Assembly: GCA_046328715.1 (NCBI GenBank)
Contig: JAXLWB010000004.1
Span: 243,063 to 307,062, forward strand
Direction: 5' to 3'
DNA length: 64,000 nucleotides
Source: JAXLWB01 sp046328715
GTDB taxonomy: Bacteria > Chloroflexota > Anaerolineae > Caldilineales > Caldilineaceae
Within the stretch, counting starts at the first letter, position 1. The number at the start of each line of letters is the position of its first letter. The notes under the pieces were generated by a model, which was not told the DNA's origin, searched no databases, and saw nothing but the letters and a program-made list of their open reading frames with translations. Below are positions 25,113-34,131 of the stretch, piece after piece. The translations under genes were made by a program, and so were the position numbers.

Positions 25113-27848
25113 CTAGATCAGCTTCATCGCTCTGGCTTTCTCAATTGCCTGTGCCCGCTTGTTGACCGCAAGTTTGCCGTAGATATTTTTGACGTGAAAT
25201 TGAACTGTGTTAAGGCTGAGGAAGAGTTGCTGTCCAATTTCCTTGTAACTCTGCCCAGCAGCCAAAAGCCGCAACACATCGAGTTCTCGCTCACTCACGC
25301 TCTCTTCGTTTACTGGGATGCTTTCGCTCTTGGCTGGTGCGTTCGGCATGGCTGCGAGTAAACGTTGAACAAATGTAGCCAACTCGTTCTCGTGGCGACG
25401 CAGCTCGGCAGATTCTAGGAGCGGGCGCAGTAGGTCGCCTTCATCCAGGAAGAGGCGGCAATAGCCCCGTCGTGCCGCTGCACGCAGCGCTGATTGCAGC
25501 ATGCGGCGGGCCTCCTCGACTCTGCCTTCCGTCTGATAGAGCAGGGCTCGCACCAGCCACATTTCGATCAACCAGCCGACCAACCCGTGGGACTCGGCGA
25601 AGCGCTCCTGGCGGGCAAAATAGACGTGAACGTCACCCAAGGGTTCAGCCAAGGGAACGTATAACGCCAACCTGATCATGGCGTGGGCTGCGCACAAATA
25701 GCTCTGAAAGTGGAGCCTGCGCAGCGTGTCAGCTCCACTGAGTTCGGGCAGGTGCGCAAAGTTGACCGCTGATTGCGCTAGCCAACGACGCGCCTCTTCT
25801 CGCTCGTTCAGGTTTGTTGCCCAATGGTGCGCCGACAGACGATGGCGTAAGGCCTGGGCGTAGAGAGCAACCTCCGGTCGAGTCTCTTCGAGTGCTTGTA
25901 GGTTTTCGGTCATGCCAGCTGCGTCGCCCTGGATGCAACGCAAGCGCGCCAAGGCGGCATACCCATGGACATAGACATCATACTCTCCAGTCCAGCGGAT
26001 CAGACTCAACCCATGCGTCAGTTCCTCTTCGGCCTCCGTCAGTCGATTCGCTTCTAGGAGGATACAGCCTTTCAGAACATGAAGCGCACCGATGGGGGGA
26101 AATCGCTGCCCGGCCAACAGGCGATTAAAACGGGAGATGTTTGTCTCGCATGAAGACAACGCCTCCTGCAACTGGCCTTTAACCAGTGCCAGACCAATCA
26201 GGTTAATCGGCCCGTAAATGGCGGCGTAAAAGTTTCCGCTGGCGATCCCATCCTCGAATGCCTGTTGAAAGGCGCGCTCCGCTGCTGGCAGATCGGCCAG
26301 TGCTGCATAGCCATGTCCGATGTTCAAGGCATTGACGCTGCGCAGCGCCTTTTCGCCCTTCGGTAAGAGCTGCTGGGCACGCTGTGACGTCTCGATCAAC
26401 TTCTCTGGTGTTCCGCTTGCCAGTGCTGGCGTCTGCAAGAGATAAGCTTGGATACTCGCAATGTGACCAGCCACGAGATCACGCATTGCCTGATCGGCCT
26501 CTGTCCTGGTTAGCGCCTGGTCGGCGGCCTGTAATGCCCGATGGACCTCTTCGATGCGCGTTTGCCGTTGCTGTAAGGCTAGCGACCAGGCGTTGTCAAT
26601 ACATAACAACGGTGAAGTATGCAGTACTGTTTCTGGCAAGCGGTCGAACCAACCCACCACGGTTGCAACCTCCCCTTGATAGATCATGGCAAGGGCGTGT
26701 TGCTCGATCAAGCTCGATAGTGTGGTGCTGTTGCCGGATTGGAAAGCATGTTCAACTGCTTTCTGAATCAGCCCCTGTTTCTGATACCAGCCTGCGGCGC
26801 GTTCGTGCAGTTGGGACGCTCGCTCCGGTTCGGATTGCAGCAGTTGATTCCTGAGCAGTTCGCCGAACAGAGCATGATAGCGATACCAGGTGCGATCCAC
26901 ATCGAGGGGGACGAGGAAGAGGTTGTTGCTTTCCAAATAATGGAGGACTTTCCCGCTCTCCTGCTGACCGGTCACGGCGGCGCAGAGGGAGGGAGACAAT
27001 TGATCGAGGATAGCGCTCTGGCGCAGGAATGTCCTGATTTCCTCTGGCTGGCTGTCAATGACCTCTTCGATCAGATAATCCAGAATATGTCGGTGGGTAC
27101 CCCGAAACGCCTCTACCAAGCGTGCAGGCTCCGCGCTTTCCCTGAGCGACAAGGCCGCCAACTGTAGCCCGGCTGCCCAGCCTTCGGTCCGGTTCTTGAG
27201 AATTTCCAACTCCCGTTTGGGGAGGTTAACGCCCATCACCTTGGCAAAGAACTCTCCCGCTTCGTCGAGCGAGAAGCTGAGATCCGCTGCTCTGATCTCT
27301 GTCAGTTGGTTCCTGACCCGTAGGCGTGTGAGGGGAAGGTTGGGGTCTTCGCGTGTGGCAATCACGAGATGGAGATGCGCGACAGCCTGATTGAGCAGCC
27401 GCTCGATGAATTGATCGATCGCTTCATTTTCAATCAGGTGATACTCTTCCAAGACCAGGATGAGGGGGTGAGTGAGGCCAAGCAGATCGCTGATCAACAG
27501 GCCCAGAATGTGCTGCACGTTGATCTCTGCGCTGTTCTCGATGACTTCCAGGGCCACCTGACCGAGATCATCTTCGGCCCGTTGCAGGGCGACCAAAACG
27601 TAGGTTAGAAACTGTTTTAGCTCGTTGTCTGATTTTTCCAGTGTGACCCAAGCCACAGGGCAGCCGACTTCCTCTGCCCACATGCGAATGGTGGTCGTCT
27701 TGCCATACCCCGCCGGTGCAGAAATCAGGGTGAGCAAATGCCCTTCCTGGATGCCCTCGTGCAGTTGTCTGAGAACCTTTTTCCGGGGGACAAAACTACG
27801 CCGCAAGATCGGTAAGCTGACTTTAGTTGCAAACAATGAGCCAGGCAT
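25113..27848 (-). CDS. MalT-like LuxR-family ATP-dependent transcriptional regulator
   Basis: 911 aa; AAAGGTGAT precedes the ATG. Domains in order: Walker A SAPAGYGKTTT (about 42-52), LILVLEEYHLI Walker B-like, a STAND arm with NRTEGWAAGLQLAALSLRE, a winged-helix linker (WYRYHALFGELL), a long TPR-type region (about 400-820), and a C-terminal LuxR helix-turn-helix (SERELDVLRLLAAGQSYKEIGQQLFLSLNTVQFHVKNIYGKL, written here in two halves by eye). This order is that of MalT. It binds ATP and an inducer, then activates promoters with repeated sites. A candidate site array lies just past its stop codon. Inducer unknown. Confidence 0.92.
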   Translation of the reverse strand: MPGSLFATKVSLPILRRSFVPRKKVLRQLHEGIQEGHLLTLISAPAGYGKTTTIRMWAEEVGCPVAWVTLEKSDNELKQFLTYVLVALQRAEDDLGQVALEVIENSAEINVQHILGLLISDLLGLTHPLILVLEEYHLIENEAIDQFIERLLNQAVAHLHLVIATREDPNLPLTRLRVRNQLTEIRAADLSFSLDEAGEFFAKVMGVNLPKRELEILKNRTEGWAAGLQLAALSLRESAEPARLVEAFRGTHRHILDYLIEEVIDSQPEEIRTFLRQSAILDQLSPSLCAAVTGQQESGKVLHYLESNNLFLVPLDVDRTWYRYHALFGELLRNQLLQSEPERASQLHERAAGWYQKQGLIQKAVEHAFQSGNSTTLSSLIEQHALAMIYQGEVATVVGWFDRLPETVLHTSPLLCIDNAWSLALQQRQTRIEEVHRALQAADQALTRTEADQAMRDLVAGHIASIQAYLLQTPALASGTPEKLIETSQRAQQLLPKGEKALRSVNALNIGHGYAALADLPAAERAFQQAFEDGIASGNFYAAIYGPINLIGLALVKGQLQEALSSCETNISRFNRLLAGQRFPPIGALHVLKGCILLEANRLTEAEEELTHGLSLIRWTGEYDVYVHGYAALARLRCIQGDAAGMTENLQALEETRPEVALYAQALRHRLSAHHWATNLNEREEARRWLAQSAVNFAHLPELSGADTLRRLHFQSYLCAAHAMIRLALYVPLAEPLGDVHVYFARQERFAESHGLVGWLIEMWLVRALLYQTEGRVEEARRMLQSALRAAARRGYCRLFLDEGDLLRPLLESAELRRHENELATFVQRLLAAMPNAPAKSESIPVNEESVSERELDVLRLLAAGQSYKEIGQQLFLSLNTVQFHVKNIYGKLAVNKRAQAIEKARAMKLI

Positions 27849-28027
27849 TCATCAATCACCTTTCCCGCTTTGATCCGCCGGAATTTCATCGAGCTATGAT
27901 CGTGCATCGAAATGAGCGAGAACTGCAATCACCCGTGGCGGGACGACAACTGTCTCGAGGATAGACATACAATGATACCCTGTCGTTTCGGAGAATAACA
28001 AACGCCGCGTTGACAGGTTTGCTGTGC

Positions 28028-28056
28028 TTGTCTTTTCCTGCACACTTTGTTATAAA
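28028..28056 (+). promoter_or_regulatory. Candidate promoter for the serine hydrolase operon
   Basis: TTGTCT at 28028-28033, 17 bp, TATAAA at 28051-28056. The resulting 5' leader of about 150 nt contains the inverted repeat at 28120-28185. Confidence 0.45.
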
Positions 28057-28119
28057 TCATTTTATCCACCTGAATGGAACAATGCAATAGTAACTGCCAA
28101 AGGTTAGTAGTCCGCCTAC

Positions 28120-28185
28120 TTAATTTTTAGAAATAGGTTGTGACTATTCTCGAATAAGCAGGCTGATTCTATTTCTAAAAATTAA
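28120..28185. repeat. Perfect 17-bp AT-rich inverted repeat in the leader of the serine hydrolase gene
   Basis: TTAATTTTTAGAAATAG (28120-28136) and CTATTTCTAAAAATTAA (28169-28185) with a 32-nt spacer; outside, GTCCG and CGGAC extend the symmetry. It ends 25 nt before the start codon. Either a cis-regulatory hairpin or a tiny MITE-like element. Confidence 0.7.
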
Positions 28186-28210
28186 ACGGACATTCCACTA
28201 GAAAGTGAAT

Positions 28211-29680
28211 ATGGAAATCAACAATATCTTTACACCAGCACCTTCACCGGAAAGCGTGGGCATCCCTTCCCAAGCGATCCTGAATTTCCTACAGCGCATC
28301 GACCGTGAGCGCATCAATATGCATGGCTTCCTGCTGGTGCGGCACAACCGCATTGCGGCTGAAGGCTATTGGTCTCCCTGGTCCGCAGAGCGTAAACACC
28401 GGATGTACTCGATTAGCAAAAGCTTTGTCGCCCTGTCAGTCGGGCTGATGATCGACCAAGGCCGACTTAGCCTCGATGATCGAGTCGCCGACTACTTTAC
28501 GGAAAAAGTGCCAGCAACGTTGCATCCCTGGTTGGTCGCTTCGACCGTCCGCGACCTTCTCCGGATGGCGACTGCCCATTCGAGCACTTCCTATACACGC
28601 GATGATCCCGACTGGGTGTGGACCTTCTTTAACAAGCTGCCTTCGCATCCGCCCGGCACGATCTTCTCGTATGATACGGCAGCCACCGTCGTGCTTAACG
28701 CCATCGTTGAGCAATTGGCGGGCACACCTTTTCTTGACTACATGCGACCACGGTTCCTGGATCGCATCGGCTTCTCCGCGGATGCCTGGTGTGTGCGCCG
28801 ACCTGAGGGTGGGTCGTGGGGCGGTTCGGGCGTCATTTGTACCCTGCGCGATATGGCCAAGGTTGCCCTTGTCTGCCTAAACGGTGGGCGATGGGGTGCA
28901 GAACAGATCCTTTCAGAGTCATATATACGTGCAGCGACTGCCAGACAGATCGACAACAGCCTTGGTGGCAACGACGGCTATGGCTATCAGATCTGGTGTG
29001 AGAAAGAGAACGGCTTCTCCTTCCGCGGCATGGGTAGCCAGTACGCCCTCTGTTTTCCCGACAAGGAATTTCTCTTCGCCTGTATCGCTGATACGCAAGG
29101 CGCACCCACAGGCAGCCCCATCCCTGCCGTCATGTGGGAAGAGATCTATCCTCACCTTGCCGATGCGCCGTTGCCAGAGGATCGCAATGCCCAAGTCGCA
29201 CTCACTGCTAAGATCAAGCAACTCACCATGCTGCCGCTCCCCGGAAACCTGACTGCAAAGGTGACTTCAGCGGTCAATGGCGCCTGGTATGCGCTAGAAG
29301 AAAATCCAATGGGCATCTCGCGCATGCGTCTCGTCTTCGATGGGGATCAGGGTGCGTGGGAGTACACCAACAAGCAAGGTGATAATCGGCTTCTCTTCGG
29401 GATTGGGCGCATGGTGGCCGGTAAGTTTCCACAACGCAACTACTTTGGCGAACAGATCGGTGTAGCATCGGGCATTCCATACGAGTGTCTGGCCTCGGCA
29501 GCATGGGTCGATGAGCAGACACTGAATCTTGAAGTCTACATCACGGACGATTACTTGGGTGGACTTCGCATCTCTTTTGCCTTCAAGAGGGAAGAGATCG
29601 GCGTCTTCATGACCAAACAAGCCGAGTGGTTTCTAGATGAATATAGTGGTTTTGCTGGCGGCAAGCGAGGAGGGACCTAG
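28211..29680 (+). CDS. Serine hydrolase, class C beta-lactamase-like
   Basis: 489 aa; ATG 28211 preferred over GTG 28205. The SxxK motif is SISK (Ser67, Lys70) in MYSISKSFVALSVGLM. The Tyr position of the YxN motif is probably FSYDTAATVV, with Thr for Asn. The C-terminal third (about 340-485) is an extra domain, rich in beta strands. No signal peptide is seen, so it is likely a cytoplasmic esterase/peptidase rather than a drug-resistance enzyme. The stop codon abuts the next ATG, so the two genes are co-expressed. Confidence 0.82.
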   Translation: MEINNIFTPAPSPESVGIPSQAILNFLQRIDRERINMHGFLLVRHNRIAAEGYWSPWSAERKHRMYSISKSFVALSVGLMIDQGRLSLDDRVADYFTEKVPATLHPWLVASTVRDLLRMATAHSSTSYTRDDPDWVWTFFNKLPSHPPGTIFSYDTAATVVLNAIVEQLAGTPFLDYMRPRFLDRIGFSADAWCVRRPEGGSWGGSGVICTLRDMAKVALVCLNGGRWGAEQILSESYIRAATARQIDNSLGGNDGYGYQIWCEKENGFSFRGMGSQYALCFPDKEFLFACIADTQGAPTGSPIPAVMWEEIYPHLADAPLPEDRNAQVALTAKIKQLTMLPLPGNLTAKVTSAVNGAWYALEENPMGISRMRLVFDGDQGAWEYTNKQGDNRLLFGIGRMVAGKFPQRNYFGEQIGVASGIPYECLASAAWVDEQTLNLEVYITDDYLGGLRISFAFKREEIGVFMTKQAEWFLDEYSGFAGGKRGGT

Positions 29681-30667
29681 ATGGTAAACGATTCACCCAA
29701 ATGGCAAGCCTTGCCGCCAGAACATCCGGTCATTGCGTGGCTACTGGATTCTGACCCTGCGATCCGCTGGCAGGTGAAGCAAGATCTACTGGATGCGCCT
29801 GCTCAGGAGGTTGCCGCCGAACGCTCCCGAGTCGCAACTGAAGGCTGGGGTGCCCACTTGCTTGCACTCCAAGGACCCGACGGACGTTGGGGCGGCGCAG
29901 CATGGAATCGTGGCTGGAACTCGACGATGCATGTCCTCATGCTGCTGCGCGACTTAGGACTTGATCCCGCCAGCGAGCAGGCACGCCATGCACTGGGGCT
30001 TGTCCTGGAAAATGTAACCTGGAAAGGATGCGGCCCGTCGGAGTGTGACGAAAACTTTTTCTTCGCCGGTGAACTGGAACCTTGTATCAACGGCCAGGTG
30101 GGTGCAGCTGGTGCCTACTTTGGCCAGAAGGTCCAGGGTATCATTGATCGGCTGCTCAGTGAACAACTACCTGATGGAGGCTGGAACTGCGAAGCCCCGA
30201 ACGGTTCGACGCGCTCATCCTTCAATACCACGATCTGCGTACTGGAGGCACTGCTTGAGTACGAGCTGAACTTCGGAAACAGCCCAGCGGTGAGGTCTGC
30301 CCGTTTGGCTGGGCAAAAGTACCTTCTCGATCGCCACCTCTTCCGTCGCCGCTCAACTGGCGAAGTGATCGAGCGAGATCGTAAGGGCGGTGCCGACTGG
30401 ACTCGCTTTGCCTTCCCAACTTGGTGGCATTACGACGTGCTGCGCGGACTCGAGTACCTGCGTCGCGCCAGCGTCACACCCGATGAGCGTGTGGCCGAGG
30501 CAATTGACTTGGTCATCTCCAAGCGCGATAGCGAGGGACGCTGGTTGCTCGACATTCGCTACCCCGGCTTGATGCCAGTTGAGATCGACGAGGGCGAAGG
30601 GCAGCCGAGTAAATGGAACACGCTGCGCGCCTTACGCGTGTTGAAGTGGTATGCAGCACGAGAGTAA
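29681..30667 (+). CDS. Prenyltransferase/squalene-cyclase-like alpha-alpha toroid protein
   Basis: 328 aa, ATG directly after the TAG of the hydrolase gene, with GGAGGG as ribosome-binding site inside the preceding coding region. Repeated units GPDGRWGGAAWNRGWNST, DGGWNCEAPNGSTRSSFNTT and DSEGRWLLDIRYPG each resemble QW-type repeats of terpene cyclases and prenyltransferase beta subunits. The acidic cyclase motif DxDD is not found, so catalysis is doubtful. It may bind the same ligand as the hydrolase upstream. Function unknown. Confidence 0.7.
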   Translation: MVNDSPKWQALPPEHPVIAWLLDSDPAIRWQVKQDLLDAPAQEVAAERSRVATEGWGAHLLALQGPDGRWGGAAWNRGWNSTMHVLMLLRDLGLDPASEQARHALGLVLENVTWKGCGPSECDENFFFAGELEPCINGQVGAAGAYFGQKVQGIIDRLLSEQLPDGGWNCEAPNGSTRSSFNTTICVLEALLEYELNFGNSPAVRSARLAGQKYLLDRHLFRRRSTGEVIERDRKGGADWTRFAFPTWWHYDVLRGLEYLRRASVTPDERVAEAIDLVISKRDSEGRWLLDIRYPGLMPVEIDEGEGQPSKWNTLRALRVLKWYAARE

Positions 30668-30672
30668 TAGAA

Positions 30673-31848
30673 TTACAGACGCCGATCCGCAAAATCTAGA
30701 TACCACTTCCAATCGACTTCTGTAATATCATGCGCCCCGGTGCGAATGTGATAGCCTATCTGCCCATCGTGGAGCGGCGTATCGAGTGGCGGAAGTTGTT
30801 CAACGCCCAATCCATTTTTCTCAAACAATTGATAGACCGGTGCGGCGTAGACACAGGAGAGAAACTCACCTTCGGGGTCGGCCCAGGCATCCTCACTGGC
30901 ACTGGCGACATAAACAGGGCGAGGTACCATCAGCGCCAGCAACATGTGCTGATCGACTGGCATGGTTTCTTCATGGTCGTTGTACTGTTTGTAGTTGTCA
31001 CAGAACCAATGCGGGAAGCGGTCGTTGATCGCCTTAACCGTTTCACCCAGCTTGCGCCGCGCATAGGCCGCACCAGTACAACCTGAATTATTGGAGATCA
31101 CCAGCGCAAAACGCTCATCCTCAGCCCCAGCCCAGAGTGCAGCTTTACCCAAGCGTGAATGACCAATCACGGCCACCCGTTTAGCATCGATCTGTGCATC
31201 GGTTTCCAGGTAGTCCAGCGCTCGGCTCAGCCCCCAAGCCCAGGCGGCCACCGTGCCCCATTCATCAGCGGCAGGGCGGCTTTGCCCAGAGCGGTAGAAG
31301 AGCGGATGGACGCCATTCTGGAAGCCATCATCAAAGTCAGGGTCGATGTCGCCGCAGTAGATGGTGGCCAGGGCATAACCGCGTCCTACAATCAGCTCCA
31401 ATGGCCAACGGGACGCTGCTATCCCTCGACCTTTGGCACTAGCTCGGTGGTCGAAAATGCCAAGTTTCTCATTGTTGGGCACCCACGATGTAGGCAGTGC
31501 AATCGCAGGATCAAGATTCACCGTGTGGTTACCATAGAAGTTGAGCCCCAAGAAGGTTGGCACCGGCTTCTGTATCTGATTGGGCAGATAGAGCAAAATG
31601 CTCATCTTCGGTCCTGCCTCGCCCCGCTCCGAGAAGGCGACCGTAATTTCTTTGCGCGTAGCCATGCCATTTAGCGCAGTTGGATCCGTTGCGGTCACTC
31701 GAAACGAGAGTGCCGCTGGCTTGGCGGGCGAGCGACCGTAGACGTGGGTACGGAAGAGTTCGAGGATTTCGGGGCGACGAAGGGTCTGCCAGGAATCGAT
31801 TGAGTTGACGAGGTTGCCGTTTTGGGAAATTAAGGAATTAGGAGTCAT
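30673..31848 (-). CDS. CE15-like glucuronoyl esterase / alpha-beta hydrolase
   Basis: 391 aa; GAGGTAAG lies before the ATG. The nucleophile elbow GHSRLGKAALWAG (Ser near residue 235) matches the G-C-S-R-x-G-K motif of glucuronoyl methylesterases, and FYGNHTV, ASAKGRGIAASRWPLELIVGRGYALAT and the C-terminal GAHDITEVDW fit the same family. These enzymes cleave ester links between lignin and glucuronoxylan, but normal members are secreted and this one has no signal peptide. It may act on small glucuronate esters inside the cell. It follows the CoA-binding gene by 8 nt. Confidence 0.78.
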   Translation of the reverse strand: MTPNSLISQNGNLVNSIDSWQTLRRPEILELFRTHVYGRSPAKPAALSFRVTATDPTALNGMATRKEITVAFSERGEAGPKMSILLYLPNQIQKPVPTFLGLNFYGNHTVNLDPAIALPTSWVPNNEKLGIFDHRASAKGRGIAASRWPLELIVGRGYALATIYCGDIDPDFDDGFQNGVHPLFYRSGQSRPAADEWGTVAAWAWGLSRALDYLETDAQIDAKRVAVIGHSRLGKAALWAGAEDERFALVISNNSGCTGAAYARRKLGETVKAINDRFPHWFCDNYKQYNDHEETMPVDQHMLLALMVPRPVYVASASEDAWADPEGEFLSCVYAAPVYQLFEKNGLGVEQLPPLDTPLHDGQIGYHIRTGAHDITEVDWKWYLDFADRRL

Positions 31849-31856
31849 TGCACAAC

Positions 31857-32384
31857 TTACCTCACAATCGGCCTTGAACTGATCACGCCTGTATTCAATC
31901 CTATCGTATTCAAGCCACCAAAGAAGCGGGCATGTTCGATCTTGACGCAGGCGTCCATGACGACTTGCAAGCTGGCGGCCTTGGCGCGGGCGGCAGCCTG
32001 CTCGTTGATTACGCCCAACTGCATCCAGACCACCTTGGCTCCGATCTGGATCGCCTCTTCGACAATCGGCGGCACGGAGGCAGGATCACGGAAGATATCG
32101 ACGATCTCGACCTTTTCGGGAATGTCGAGTAGGGAAGCATAACATTTGCGCCCGAGAATCTCCTTCTCACGCGGATTGACCGGGATGATGTTGTAGCCTT
32201 CGGCGATCATGTAGATGGCGGCATAGTGACTCGGTCGAAACGGGTTGGCCGAGAGGCCGACCATGGCAATTGTGCGATTCTGCTGCAAAATCTGCATCCG
32301 CTCCATTGCCGTCGTCGCAAAGGCGCTGCGTGTTACGGGCGAATTGGAACTGACTGCGCCGGAGGGAGTGGGTGGGTTCATCAT
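31857..32384 (-). CDS. CoA-binding domain protein (YccU-like)
   Basis: 175 aa. RTIAMVGLSANPFRPSHYAAIYMIAEGYNIIPVNP (about residues 36-70) is the N-terminal Rossmann part of CoA_binding_2, followed by VEIVDIFRDPASVPPIVEEAI and KVVWMQLGVINEQAAARA, standard for the family. The C-terminal VVMDACVKIEHARFFGG is also conserved. The role is unknown; relatives often lie near metabolic genes. The start may be either of two adjacent ATG codons. It sits between the CE15-like and metY-like genes on the same strand. Confidence 0.85.
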   Translation of the reverse strand: MMNPPTPSGAVSSNSPVTRSAFATTAMERMQILQQNRTIAMVGLSANPFRPSHYAAIYMIAEGYNIIPVNPREKEILGRKCYASLLDIPEKVEIVDIFRDPASVPPIVEEAIQIGAKVVWMQLGVINEQAAARAKAASLQVVMDACVKIEHARFFGGLNTIGLNTGVISSRPIVR

Positions 32385-32417
32385 ATAATTTCTTCTCTAT
32401 GCTATGTATCTAAATGG

Positions 32418-32466
32418 AGAGATTGGAGATTGAATGCCAACGACTAATCTCTAATCTCCAATCTCT
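32418..32466. repeat. Heptamer-type hairpin overlapping the end of metY
   Basis: AGAGATTGGAGATT (32418-32431) and AATCTCCAATCTCT (32453-32466) are exact complements with a 7-bp rhythm. The right arm encodes the last residues RLEIRD of the sulfhydrylase, and the stop codon lies in the loop. Confidence 0.75.
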
Positions 32467-33808
32467 GACTCAGTTCCAACGCCTGCCCTAAATCCCACAA
32501 AATATCCTCCACATCCTCCATGCCAACGGAGAGGCGGATCATCTCGGGGAGGACGCCGCCGGCGATCTTATCTTCATCGCTCAGTTGTTGGTGGGTGGTG
32601 CTGGCGGGATGGATGACAAGCGTCTTGGCGTCGCCGACGTTGGCAAGATGCGAGACGAGTTGCAGGCTTTCGATGAATTTGCGTCCAGCATCGTGTCCGC
32701 CCTTAACCCCAAAGGTCATGATGGCACCGGGGCCTTTGGGCGTGTACTTCTGCGCCAACTCATGATATTTGCTGTCAGGAAGTGATGGGAAGTTGACCCA
32801 GGTGACGGCTGGATGATCGTGCAGATATTGGGCAACGGTTTTGGCATTGGCGACATGGCGATCCATACGTACGCCGAGCGTTTCCACCCCTTGCAGAAAG
32901 AGGAAGGCGTTGAATGGACTGAGGGTTGGCCCCATGTCACGCAGGCCTTCAACGCGCGCCTTCATGATGTAGGCGAAGTCGCCAAAGGTTTCGTAGAAGC
33001 GGATGCCGTGATAGCCGGGGCTTGGTTCTAAGAGTTGCGGAAATTTGCCCTTGCCCCAATCGAAGCGTCCGCTGTCGATGATCACACCGCCGATGCTGGT
33101 GCCGTGACCGCCGATAAACTTGGTAGCACTTTCGACCACGATGTCCGCTCCCCAATCGATCGGTCGGCAAAGGTAGGGGCTGGCAAAGGTGTTGTCGATC
33201 ATCAGGGGCAGGTTGTGCTCGTGGGCGATCTTGGCCACGGCTTCAATATCGAGCACGTTGATGCGCGGGTTGCTGATCGTTTCACCGTAGACAACACGGG
33301 TTTTGTCGGTGATGGCCTTGCGGAAATTCTCCGGATCATCCGGCTCGACAAAGACGGTGTCGATGCCGAGGCGCCGCAAGGTTACGTCGAATTGGGTATG
33401 GGTGCCGCCATAGAGCGTGTTGGAGGAGACAATCTGGTCGCCCGCCTGCAAGAGGCTGGTGATGGCAATATATTGGGCAGCATGACCACTAGCTACCGCC
33501 AACGCTCCCACGCCGTTGTGCAGCGAGGCAATCCGCTCCTCGAAGACAGCAGTGGTGGGGTTCATGATGCGCGTGTAGATGTTGCCAAAACGTTGCAAGT
33601 TGAAGAGATTGGCTGCGTGCTCGGTATCTTCAAAGACGTAGCTTGTGGTCTGATAGATGGGCACTGCGCGGGATTTGGTGGTTGGATCAGGGCGCTGACC
33701 GGCGTGGAGAGCACGCGTGTTAAAGCCAAAGCGATGGTCGAAGGCACTGGCCTCAGCCCCACCGGTACTGGCCGCTGATGCAGCGGATTCGGTACGATTG
33801 TCTGACAT
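32444..33808 (-). CDS. metY: O-acetylhomoserine sulfhydrylase (MetY-type Cys/Met metabolism PLP enzyme)
   Basis: 454 aa from ATG 33808 (MSDNRTES), 9 nt after AGGATG; starts at 33817 and 33820 are also possible. Hallmarks: FNTRALHAGQRPDPTTKSRAVPIYQTTSYVF near residue 35, YTRIMNPTTAVFEERIASLHNG, the PLP lysine in VESATKFIGGHG (about 220), and a C-terminal LVIHPASTTHQQL. It uses sulfide to make homocysteine from O-acetylhomoserine (some also make cysteine). It lies downstream of the sulfate-reduction genes, consistent with using the sulfide they produce. Its last residues come from a repeat. Confidence 0.93.
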   Translation of the reverse strand: MSDNRTESAASAASTGGAEASAFDHRFGFNTRALHAGQRPDPTTKSRAVPIYQTTSYVFEDTEHAANLFNLQRFGNIYTRIMNPTTAVFEERIASLHNGVGALAVASGHAAQYIAITSLLQAGDQIVSSNTLYGGTHTQFDVTLRRLGIDTVFVEPDDPENFRKAITDKTRVVYGETISNPRINVLDIEAVAKIAHEHNLPLMIDNTFASPYLCRPIDWGADIVVESATKFIGGHGTSIGGVIIDSGRFDWGKGKFPQLLEPSPGYHGIRFYETFGDFAYIMKARVEGLRDMGPTLSPFNAFLFLQGVETLGVRMDRHVANAKTVAQYLHDHPAVTWVNFPSLPDSKYHELAQKYTPKGPGAIMTFGVKGGHDAGRKFIESLQLVSHLANVGDAKTLVIHPASTTHQQLSDEDKIAGGVLPEMIRLSVGMEDVEDILWDLGQALELSQRLEIRD

Positions 33809-33982
33809 GATGGACATCATCCTATTCTGATTCGTTCGACCCGGGAAACATGGTAATGGTAATTCTGTCTAGCTTTTGATACACGATCTAAGATAAAAAT
33901 GCAAGTCACAAAGCGCTTACTTCGTTGCTCTCTGCCCAGCCAAAACGGAGATTCCAAACGGGGATGACAAGTTGAGCTGCGA

Positions 33983-33997
33983 GGGGAATTGTTCCCC
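33983..33997. promoter_or_regulatory. Palindrome GGGGAA-TTG-TTCCCC upstream of metY
   Basis: A perfect 6+6 dyad lies 170 nt before metY in the intergenic space (33821-34131) that separates it from the APS reductase gene. A weak promoter TTGCAT-N17-TATCAA lies nearer to the gene. I see no SAM riboswitch. Could be an operator or a short hairpin. Confidence 0.3.
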
Positions 33998-34023
33998 TTG
34001 ACTATTGGATCGGAATGCAACAG

Positions 34024-34048
34024 CCCCTTACTGACGTGCGGGGTTCTG
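34024..34048. repeat. Single copy of the dispersed CTTACTGACGTGCGGGG repeat
   Basis: CCCCTTACTGACGTGCGGGG followed by TTCTG. It is near-identical to the arms of the palindrome at 50813-50872 and related to 60678-60703 and 8861-8878. Confidence 0.65.
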
Positions 34049-34073
34049 GAATCTTTTGGCCAGACAACAAAAC

Positions 34074-34127
34074 GGCGGGTAGCAAGTCGCTATTGAACTC
34101 GCCACCCGCCACTTACCACTCGCCATT
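34074..34127. repeat. Heptamer-period repeat after the APS reductase gene
   Basis: ACTCGCC, ACCCGCC, ACTTACC and ACTCGCC follow with a 7-bp period, facing a partly complementary GGCGGGT-AGCAAGT arm. It ends 4 nt before the stop codon at 34132. Confidence 0.6.
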
Positions 34128-34131
34128 CTAA

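Noticed and set aside
28211..29680. Antibiotic-resistance beta-lactamase
   Set aside because: SxxK is present but there is no signal peptide, the YxN motif is altered, and the extra C-terminal domain points to an esterase/peptidase-type hydrolase.
33821..34131. SAM or other riboswitch before metY
   Set aside because: No conserved SAM-I core or T-box motif was found on reading the minus strand; only a short palindrome and repeats.
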